Source: Roseiarcus sp963772555 (GTDB lineage Bacteria; Pseudomonadota; Alphaproteobacteria; Rhizobiales; Beijerinckiaceae). From it: a stretch of 64,000 nucleotides of DNA. The stretch lies in the NCBI GenBank assembly GCA_963772555.1, contig CAVYXQ010000003.1, forward strand, positions 372,001 through 436,000. The letters run 5' to 3'. Below the pieces are notes generated by a model. It made no database searches. It was not told the DNA's origin and worked only from the letters and a program-made list of their open reading frames with translations. This document shows, piece after piece, positions 57,779 to 64,000 of this stretch; positions within the stretch are counted from its first letter, which is position 1; every line of letters begins with the position of its first letter. A program made the translations under genes and the position numbers.

Positions 57779-58277
57779 CGCGGTGCTCCGTTCTTTGGCA
57801 GTTCGCCCAGCGATCGGGCTCGAGAGCTTTCATAATGAACGTGTGACGGCGCTGCGCTCAAGCAGAAAACGTCCGCCGCCCACACCCGCGCGGCATGTGT
57901 CCGGGAATGTTATCAAGCCATCCTTAGCCGAAGAGCCAGGAGGCATGGAAAAAAGGGCCTAGAAGGGCGCGGAGGAGACCGGCTCCGACGCATCATCGCA
58001 GGAGGCCCGGGCGCAACGCGCCTTTTTCCGTTGATCCGCCGTGGGCCGGAAAGAGGCCGCCCGCATGGAGATTGGCCCGGATCGTGCGACCTGCGCAGTT
58101 CGCGCGATTCCGGCGAGGCCGCGACGAAAGGACGCAGCGCGCCAGAGGTCGAGCAAATACGATTGAATTTTTCGTTTGTCATTCCTCGCGCTCGCCGTGT
58201 ATCGTCGCGCAAAAATCACAGGCGATACAGCGGCTGGACAGGGGATTAGGTCCAGTCTGCACCGGAGGCCGGTTCAT
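57779..58277. promoter_or_regulatory. Upstream region of the cytochrome oxidase cluster
   Basis: 499 bases without a convincing gene. A rightward promoter candidate is TTGTCA (58176-58181), an 18-nt spacer and TATCGT (58200-58205), giving a leader of about 70 nt before ctaC. A short GGCGC-AAC-GCGCC stem followed by five T lies at 58010-58027 and could act as a leader or read-through terminator. Confidence 0.45.
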
Positions 58278-59126
58278 ATGGGTCGACACTTGTTTGGTGT
58301 TCTTACAGGAGCCGCGTTCGGCGCGAGCGCACCGGCCGTCGTGGCGAACGCGGCGATCATAGGGGCGCCGGAGCCGGGTCATATCGGCTTTCTGCCGGCG
58401 AACAGCCCTATTCAATATGACATCGAATGGTTCCACAACGCGATCCTCTTGCCGGTGACGATCGGCATCTGTCTTCTTGTGCTCGGGCTGCTCGGCTACG
58501 TCGTTTTCCGCTTCAACGAGCGGGCGAATCCGACGCCCTCGCGGATAACCCATAACGGGCCGCTCGAGATCGCCTGGACGGTCGTCCCGGCGCTGATCCT
58601 GGTCGTAATCGCGGTTCCTTCGTTCCGCCTGCTGTCGGATCAGCTCATCATTCCGGCGCCGGACATGACGCTGAAGGTGATCGCCTCGCAATGGCATTGG
58701 AACTATGGCTATCCCAAGTCCGAGGGCGGCTTCTCCTTCGATTCGATCATCAAAGAGGACAAGGATCTCAAGCCTGGGGAGATTCGCCTGCTCACTGTCG
58801 ACAACGCGGCCTACGTGCCGGTCGGCAAGGTGGTCGAAGTTGACGTCACCTCGCAGGACGTCATCCACTCTTTTTCGGTTCCGTCATTCGGCGTGAAGAT
58901 CGACGCCATCCCCGGCCGTCTCAATAAGGCGTGGTTCAAGGCTGAGCAGGAAGGCGTCTTCCACGGGCAGTGCTCCAACATTTGCGGCATCGACCACGCC
59001 TTCATGCCGATCGAAATCCATGTCGTCAGCGAAAGGGCCTATCAGGCCTGGCTCGCCGACGCCAAGAAAGAGTTCGCCCACGCGGACGGCGTCGATCTCG
59101 CAGAGGCGTCGCAACTCAAGCCGTGA
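58278..59126 (+). CDS. ctaC: Cytochrome c oxidase subunit II
   Basis: 282 residues from the ATG at 58278 (GGAGG about 10 nt upstream). Two TM helices (ILLPVTIGICLLVLGLLGY and IAWTVVPALILVVIAVPSF) and a periplasmic CuA domain: the aromatic WHWNYGYP patch for cytochrome c docking and the CuA ligands in HGQCSNICGIDHAFMPIEI. The N-terminus can serve as a signal peptide. First gene of an aa3-type oxidase cluster. Confidence 0.96.
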   Translation: MGRHLFGVLTGAAFGASAPAVVANAAIIGAPEPGHIGFLPANSPIQYDIEWFHNAILLPVTIGICLLVLGLLGYVVFRFNERANPTPSRITHNGPLEIAWTVVPALILVVIAVPSFRLLSDQLIIPAPDMTLKVIASQWHWNYGYPKSEGGFSFDSIIKEDKDLKPGEIRLLTVDNAAYVPVGKVVEVDVTSQDVIHSFSVPSFGVKIDAIPGRLNKAWFKAEQEGVFHGQCSNICGIDHAFMPIEIHVVSERAYQAWLADAKKEFAHADGVDLAEASQLKP

Positions 59127-59174
59127 CGGCGGCGCCCGCCGTCTCCGTCCAAGAAAAACGGGAGCCCGACCACT

Positions 59175-60908
59175 ATGGCGTCAGTCAGCGGATTCACTCA
59201 CTCGGGACCCGAGGTTCACGAGGTGCACGGCCATGAGGAGCACGGCCATCCGACCGGCTGGCGGCGATATCTGTTTTCGACCAATCATAAGGACATCGGC
59301 ACGCTCTACCTTGTCTTCTCAATCTGCGCGGGCCTCATCGGCATGCTCCTTTCGATCGCCATCCGCGCCGAGTTGATGTTCCCGGGAGGCCACGTTTTTC
59401 CGGTGCTGTCGGCAATTCTCGACGGCGACGGCTCGCATGACGCCGGCAAGAACCTATACAACGTGTTCTTCTCCGCCCATGCCGTCATCATGATCTTCTT
59501 CATGGTGATGCCAGCGATGATGGGCGGTTTCGGCAACTGGATGGTGCCGCTGTTGATCGGCGCGCCCGACATGGCGTTTCCCCGGCTGAACAACCTGTCG
59601 TTCTGGCTGCTGGTCGCTGCGTTCGTCATGGCGATGATTTCGATGTTCGTCGACGGCTCGCCGGGATTCAAGGGATTCGGCGGCGGCTGGGTCCTCTATC
59701 CGCCATTCGCTTCCACCGTCGGGACGCCGGGTCCTGCGGCCGACTTCTTCATCCTTTCGTTCCACCTCGCGGGCATGGCGTCGATCATAGGCGCGATCAA
59801 CTTCATCGCCACGATCTTCAACATGCGCGCCCCTGGCATGACCTTGTTCCGCATGCCGCTCTTCGTCTGGTCGGTGCTGGTGACCGCGTTCCTGCTGCTG
59901 CTGGCGCTGCCGGTTCTCGCCGGCGCGCTGACCATGCTGCTGACCGACCGTAATTTCCACACCACCTTCTTCGAGCCCTCCGGGGGCGGGGATCCGATCC
60001 TGTACCAGCACATCTTCTGGTTCTTCGGCCATCCGGAGGTCTACATCCTGATCATCCCGGGCTTCGGCATGATCAGTCAGATCGTCGCAACCTTCGCGAA
60101 AAAGCCTGTTTTCGGCTACGCCGGCATGGTCTATGCGATGCTGGCGATCGCGGTGCTCGGCTTCGTCGTCTGGGCGCACCACATGTTCACCACCGGGATG
60201 TCGCTGAACGCGCAGCGGTATTATGTTCTCGCCACGATGGTGATCGCGGTGCCGACCGGGGTGAAGGTGTTCTCCTGGATCGCCACCATGTGGGGAGGCT
60301 CGATTTCGCTCAGACCTCCAATGCTCTGGGCGATCGGCTTTATCTTCGTCTTCACCGTCGGTGGCGTGACCGGCGTCGTGCTCGCCAATGCCTCGATCGA
60401 CCGGTACTTGCACGACACCTATTACGTCGTCGCGCATTTCCATTACGTGATGTCGCTCGGGGCCGTGTTTTCGATCTTCGCCGGCTTCTTCTACTGGTTC
60501 CCGAAGATGACCGGCTATCTCTACGACGAGAGGCTGGCGAAATGGCACTTCTGGGTGTCCTTCGTCGGCATCAACCTGACGTTTTTTCCCCAGCATTTTC
60601 TCGGTTTCCAGGGGATGCCGCGCCGCACCATCGACTATGCCGACGCCTACTGGTTGTGGAATTTTGTGTCGTCGATAGGCGCCTTTATCTCTGGCGCGGG
60701 CACGCTGGTGTTCCTCTATCTCATCTATGAGGCCTTCAAGGCCAAGCGCGCCGCTCCGGCCAACCCGTGGGGCCCGGGAGCCACGACGCTCGAGTGGACC
60801 GTGCCATCGCCGGCGCCATTCCACACTTGGGAGACTCCGCCTCACATTTCGGGCTACGACGAGCACGGGGCGGAGCCCGGGGTTGCGGTGCCCGGGAGCG
60901 CGCATTGA
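59175..60908 (+). CDS. ctaD: Cytochrome c oxidase subunit I
   Basis: 577 residues with twelve membrane helices. Haem and CuB ligands are readable: the CuB His and cross-linked Tyr in WFFGHPEVYILIIPGFGM, a His pair in VWAHHMFTTGMS, and the haem a/a3 His in HFHYVMSLGAVFSIFAGF. A His-rich N-terminal tail (HEVHGHEEHGHP) precedes the first helix. Start ATG after GGGAG. Its stop overlaps the ctaG start. Confidence 0.98.
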   Translation: MASVSGFTHSGPEVHEVHGHEEHGHPTGWRRYLFSTNHKDIGTLYLVFSICAGLIGMLLSIAIRAELMFPGGHVFPVLSAILDGDGSHDAGKNLYNVFFSAHAVIMIFFMVMPAMMGGFGNWMVPLLIGAPDMAFPRLNNLSFWLLVAAFVMAMISMFVDGSPGFKGFGGGWVLYPPFASTVGTPGPAADFFILSFHLAGMASIIGAINFIATIFNMRAPGMTLFRMPLFVWSVLVTAFLLLLALPVLAGALTMLLTDRNFHTTFFEPSGGGDPILYQHIFWFFGHPEVYILIIPGFGMISQIVATFAKKPVFGYAGMVYAMLAIAVLGFVVWAHHMFTTGMSLNAQRYYVLATMVIAVPTGVKVFSWIATMWGGSISLRPPMLWAIGFIFVFTVGGVTGVVLANASIDRYLHDTYYVVAHFHYVMSLGAVFSIFAGFFYWFPKMTGYLYDERLAKWHFWVSFVGINLTFFPQHFLGFQGMPRRTIDYADAYWLWNFVSSIGAFISGAGTLVFLYLIYEAFKAKRAAPANPWGPGATTLEWTVPSPAPFHTWETPPHISGYDEHGAEPGVAVPGSAH

Positions 60909-61498
60909 GCGCTCCTGACGATGACCTCGCGCGACGCAACCGGCGCTTCGCGCTTGGGGCGGTGGCGTTTGGTGTCGGAATGCTGGCCCTCGCCTACGCC
61001 GCAGTGCCGTTTTACTCCGCCTTTTGTCGGGCGACCGGCTACGGGGGGACGCCGCAGATCGCGAAGGCGGATGCCCGGACCGAGGGCCGTCGAATGATCC
61101 GGGTGGCCTTCGACACGAATGTCGCGCCGGGCCTCGCCTGGAGCTTCGAGCCGGAAACGGACAGCGTCGTCGTGCGTACGGGAAAGACGGCGACAGTCTT
61201 TTTTCGAGCCCGAAACCACAGCGACCAGCCGACGGCCGCCAATGCGACGTTTAACGTGACGCCGGAAGTGTCGGGCGCATGGTTCGACAAGATCCAGTGC
61301 TTCTGCTTCAGTGAACAGCATCTTGGGCCGCACGAAAGCGCGGAATGGCCGGTGGTGTTCTTCCTCGATCCCAAGCTCGAGACGGACGAATCAATGGCGA
61401 AAGTCGATTCGATCACGTTGTCCTACACGCTGTTCGCCGCGCCGCCCGCGCACGCGTCGAGCCTCGGCGCCAACCTGCGTCTCGGCCCGGCCGGATAA
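60905..61498 (+). CDS. ctaG: Cytochrome c oxidase assembly protein (CuB insertion)
   Basis: 197 residues, CtaG/Cox11 family: one N-terminal TM (FALGAVAFGVGMLALAYAAV), PFYSAFCRATGYGGTPQIA and the copper-binding IQCFCFSEQ motif, which delivers copper to subunit I. The start codon is TTG at 60905, overlapping the ctaD stop; homology begins immediately after it. In many alphaproteobacteria ctaB lies between ctaD and ctaG; here it is absent. Confidence 0.93.
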   Translation: MSAPDDDLARRNRRFALGAVAFGVGMLALAYAAVPFYSAFCRATGYGGTPQIAKADARTEGRRMIRVAFDTNVAPGLAWSFEPETDSVVVRTGKTATVFFRARNHSDQPTAANATFNVTPEVSGAWFDKIQCFCFSEQHLGPHESAEWPVVFFLDPKLETDESMAKVDSITLSYTLFAAPPAHASSLGANLRLGPAG

Positions 61499-61516
61499 TC
61501 TGAATGGAGCGAAACA

Positions 61517-62377
61517 ATGACTGACGCGCCGATTCCGGTTCGGCCGGGGTTCCATCTGGTCGAGCCGAGTCCGTGGCCGATCATCGGCGCCGCGTTCGCG
61601 CTTACGACCGCGATCGGCCTCGTCCTGTTCATGCATGGCGTCGGGGTGGGCCACCTCGTGCTGGCATTCGGCATCGCCGGCGTCCTCTTCACCATGGCCG
61701 GCTGGTGGCGCGACGTGGCCCTGGAGGCGCAGCACGGTTACCAGAACGCGATCGTCCGCCACGGCCTGACCATCGGCATGCTGCTCTTCATCGCCTCCGA
61801 GGTCATGTTCTTCGTCGCCTGGTTCTGGGCGTTTTTCGCTTCCTCGCTTGGCGCCGGCGATCCGCAGGTCTACGGCCGCCTCGACTTCACCGGCGGTATG
61901 TGGCCGCCGAAAGGCACGGAGGTGCTCGACCCGCTGCGGCTGCCGTTGATGAACACGTTCGTGCTCGTGACCTCGAGCTTTGCGGTGAACGTCGCGCATG
62001 ACGATTTGCGCCAGGGCGACCGTCAAGGCTTCAAGAACTTCCTCGCGCTCGCGATCGGGCTCGGCGCGCTCTTCGTCATCACGCAGGCTTACGAGTACAT
62101 CCATGCGCCGTTTCCCTTCAAGAACTCGATCTACGGCGCGACCTTCTTCATGGCGACCGGCTTCCATGGCGCGCATGTGATCATCGGCGTCATCTTCCTG
62201 ACCGTCTGCCTCGCCCGCGCGTGGGCGGGGCAATTCACGCCGCGCCAGCATCTGGGCTTCCAGTTCGCCGCCTGGTACTGGCATTTTGTCGACGTCGTGT
62301 GGATTTTCCTGTTCAGCTGCATTTACCTATGGGGCTCCTGGGGGGCGCCGATCGAAGGCGCGCTCGGGGGCGGATGA
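61517..62377 (+). CDS. ctaE: Cytochrome c oxidase subunit III
   Basis: 286 residues with seven membrane helices. GGMWPPKGTEVLDPLRLPLM, LLFIASEVMFFVAWFWAFF, TGFHGAHVIIGVIFLTVCL and FAAWYWHFVDVVWIFLF are standard subunit III segments. GGAG lies 8 nt before the ATG; 18 nt after ctaG. Confidence 0.97.
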   Translation: MTDAPIPVRPGFHLVEPSPWPIIGAAFALTTAIGLVLFMHGVGVGHLVLAFGIAGVLFTMAGWWRDVALEAQHGYQNAIVRHGLTIGMLLFIASEVMFFVAWFWAFFASSLGAGDPQVYGRLDFTGGMWPPKGTEVLDPLRLPLMNTFVLVTSSFAVNVAHDDLRQGDRQGFKNFLALAIGLGALFVITQAYEYIHAPFPFKNSIYGATFFMATGFHGAHVIIGVIFLTVCLARAWAGQFTPRQHLGFQFAAWYWHFVDVVWIFLFSCIYLWGSWGAPIEGALGGG

Positions 62378-62384
62378 AAAGCGC

Positions 62385-62780
62385 GTGACGGAGCCGCTCA
62401 AGGATGTCGAGCCCGGCATGACCGGCCGGGCTGAGGTCACCGTTACGCGCGAGCTCACTGTCGGCGCCCATGTCGAAGGCATGCCGCTCGTCTACGCCAC
62501 GCCGATGATGATCATGCTGATGGAGAAGGCCAGCGGCGCGGCGGTCGCCGGGCATCTTCCGCCCGGATGGGTCAGCGTCGGCAGCGAGGTCAATGTCCGC
62601 CACCTCGCTCCGACACCGGTCGGCCGAACCGTCGTTGCGACCGCCCGCGTCGTCGCGGTCGAACGCCGTAGCATTTTGTTCGCCGTCGAGGCGCACGACG
62701 GAGAAAGGAAGATCGGCGAGGGCGCCCACCGGCGCGGCGCGGTCAATCTTGAGGCCTTCGCCAGGCGCCTGGGCGACTGA
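62385..62780 (+). CDS. FlK-type hotdog thioesterase
   Basis: 131 residues from the GTG at 62385, 7 nt after the ctaE stop. It has the FlK catalytic residues at the exact FlK spacing: Thr in YATPMM, Glu 8 residues later in MEKAS, and His 26 residues after that in VRHLAPTP (Thr42/Glu50/His76 in the fluoroacetyl-CoA thioesterase). Members outside Streptomyces cattleya hydrolyse various or unknown acyl-CoAs, so fluoroacetyl specificity is not implied. Cotranscription with the oxidase genes is likely. Confidence 0.85.
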   Translation: MTEPLKDVEPGMTGRAEVTVTRELTVGAHVEGMPLVYATPMMIMLMEKASGAAVAGHLPPGWVSVGSEVNVRHLAPTPVGRTVVATARVVAVERRSILFAVEAHDGERKIGEGAHRRGAVNLEAFARRLGD

Positions 62781-62789
62781 GGGGCGCCG

Positions 62790-63644
62790 TCAGAGCAGTC
62801 GCGAGGGATCGGAGTCCGTCGGCACCGTCCGGACCAGTTGCGTCGGAAGCATGCTGGCTGCTTCCAGCGCCCGGCGTGCGGCGTCGAGCGCGGTTCGCTG
62901 GATCGAACCGATGCGGTCATGCGCCGCCCAGAAGCGACAGGTCACGAGCGGCGCGCCGGCGTTCCAGCTGGCGACGAACGCCTCGGGCGGCGGCGCCGCC
63001 AGGATGCCTGGCTCGGCGGCCACCGCCCTTAGGAGGACGGTCCGCGCGCGCTCGACGTCCGTATCCGCAGAGAAGCCGACGTTGAAGCTGACTAGCCGTC
63101 CGGAAGTGCGCGAATGATTGCGCAACGGGGCCGCCCAGATGGACGAGTTCGGCACGAACACGAAGAGGCCGTCGTAGGTCTCGAGCAGGGAGGCGAAAAG
63201 GCCGATCTCCTTCACCGTGCCGGAGAGCGGCGTTCCGCTGACGATCTCGATATAGTCGCCAACGCGGAACGGCCTAAGCCAGAGCAGCATGATGCCCGCT
63301 GCGATATTGGCGAGGGTCCCTTGCAAAGCGAGGCCGATCGCGAGGCCCGCGGCGCCGAGCGCGGCGAGCAGCGAGGCCGTCTGGACCCCAAGCTGGCTCA
63401 GTGCGGCGACAAAAGCCAGGATCAGCACGCCGTAGCGCGCGGCCGCGGCGAGCGCCGGTCGGGCGGTCTCATCGATCCGACCCGTCTCCGCCAACGCCCC
63501 GCTGACCGCGCGCGCGACCCATCGCCCGACAAGGGCGCCGGCAAAGAGGATGAGAACTGCCAGGATGAGCCGCGGCAGCAGAGTCGCCGCAGCTGCCCCG
63601 GCGAGCGCCGAGGCGTTGTCGATTAGGCCCGACGTGGACGGCAT
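62790..63644 (-). CDS. MscS-type mechanosensitive ion channel
   Basis: 284 residues from the ATG at 63644. Three TM helices: LILAVLILFAGALVGRWVA, YGVLILAFVAALSQLG and the pore helix SLLAALGAAGLAIGLALQGT, with the Gly/Ala packing pattern of MscS TM3. Then NIAAGIMLLWLRPFRVGDYI, SGTVKEIGLFASLLETYDGL and VFVPNSSIW form the beta domain. Convergent with the thioesterase gene. An upstream start at 63686 would add a hydrophilic extension. Confidence 0.95.
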   Translation of the reverse strand: MPSTSGLIDNASALAGAAAATLLPRLILAVLILFAGALVGRWVARAVSGALAETGRIDETARPALAAAARYGVLILAFVAALSQLGVQTASLLAALGAAGLAIGLALQGTLANIAAGIMLLWLRPFRVGDYIEIVSGTPLSGTVKEIGLFASLLETYDGLFVFVPNSSIWAAPLRNHSRTSGRLVSFNVGFSADTDVERARTVLLRAVAAEPGILAAPPPEAFVASWNAGAPLVTCRFWAAHDRIGSIQRTALDAARRALEAASMLPTQLVRTVPTDSDPSRLL

Positions 63645-64000
63645 ATTGCTTTGTCCCACAACTGGGCGGCGACAGGCAAACACCAACAGGCGAACACCAA
63701 AGGCCGAGTTCGCGCCTTTTCGGCGCGCTCAAGTAAATCCGGCCGGGCGCATCGTGGCTTGCGGCGACGCGGCCATTCGCAACGCCCGCCCGTGACTTCG
63801 CGTCTTTCGAGGGCCTATTCGATCGGCGACGGCGGCCCGCCCTGAGCTTTCATCGATGGGATACGGAGCGCTCCGGATCGAGACCAGGTCGGCCCTTGGC
63901 TTGGATATTCTTGGAATCCGCAGGATTCCGCCGTTTGCCGCTTCTCGTCTTCTTTGGATTCTCTTGGATTTCCTTGGATTTCTTCGTCGGAAATGAGCGA
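63645..64000. repeat. Intergenic end region with inverted AATCCAAGGA-type boxes
   Basis: No gene recognised in the last 356 bases. At 63950-63985 the plus strand reads TCTTTGGATT then CTCTTGGATTTCC then TTGGATTTCTTC, the reverse complement of the boxes at 45237-45265 and 45303-45330 (an 18-nt block is identical). Another partial copy, TATTCTTGGAATCC, lies near 63906. Confidence 0.65.

Noticed and set aside
58010..58027. Rho-independent terminator upstream of ctaC
   Set aside because: Five-base stem only, and no upstream plus-strand gene to terminate; left as a weak note in the region entry.

Overview
The window is high-GC DNA (roughly two-thirds G+C by eye) with the gene content of an alphaproteobacterium, most likely of the Rhizobiales/Hyphomicrobiales. 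The pointers are a FixL-like kinase, a phasin-like protein, an aa3-type ctaC-ctaD-ctaG-ctaE cluster, GntR-controlled sugar ABC importers and alphaproteobacterial-style REP palindromes. No rRNA, tRNA, CRISPR array or replication origin was recognised.

Layout. 1-7.4 kb is a mobile/defence island: the 3' part of an IS1634-type transposase gene, then a leftward type III-like restriction-modification locus (intact res, a small DUF559 nuclease gene, and a mod gene broken by a frameshift and an amber codon), with REP-like palindromes between and inside the genes. 7.7-10.7 kb holds divergent glyA and metY genes; glyA carries a convincing ZTP riboswitch in its leader. 10.8-16.4 kb is the most interesting block: a tandem SLATT (DUF4231-like) membrane protein convergent with a two-gene operon for a TIR protein with three TIR-like segments and a STAND ATPase-TM-TPR protein. 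It looks like a nucleotide-signalling or anti-phage immune cassette.

16.8-28.0 kb is a sugar/sugar-acid uptake and catabolism region: a leftward operon (amidohydrolase, ABC ATPase, two permeases, binding protein), a divergent GntR regulator, then an enolase-superfamily dehydratase and a second ABC importer. 28.2-39.4 kb is mixed: Nudix, PhzF, an exported small protein, pyridoxal kinase, an Mrr + GIY-YIG nuclease pair, adenine deaminase, FGGY kinase, DUF423, GNAT, phasin-like, DedA and an HtrA-like protease. 39.7-44.7 kb holds a membrane-anchored small protein, a double cold-shock-domain protein, and a giant CheB-CheR-PAS-FixL-like histidine kinase whose PAS domain keeps the FixL haem-ligand histidine. 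45.4-57.0 kb is a complete glycogen operon glgP-glgB-glgC-glgA-glgX::malQ, the last gene a debranching enzyme fused to 4-alpha-glucanotransferase. 58.3-62.8 kb is the cytochrome c oxidase cluster followed by a FlK-type thioesterase gene, and a MscS channel gene ends the window.

A notable overall property is that six otherwise well-preserved minus-strand genes (mod, a sugar ABC ATPase, phzF-like, pdxY, an FGGY kinase, the CheB-CheR kinase) each contain exactly one surplus base that breaks the frame. Either the sequence has a systematic insertion-error mode or several genes are recent pseudogenes; raw reads would decide.
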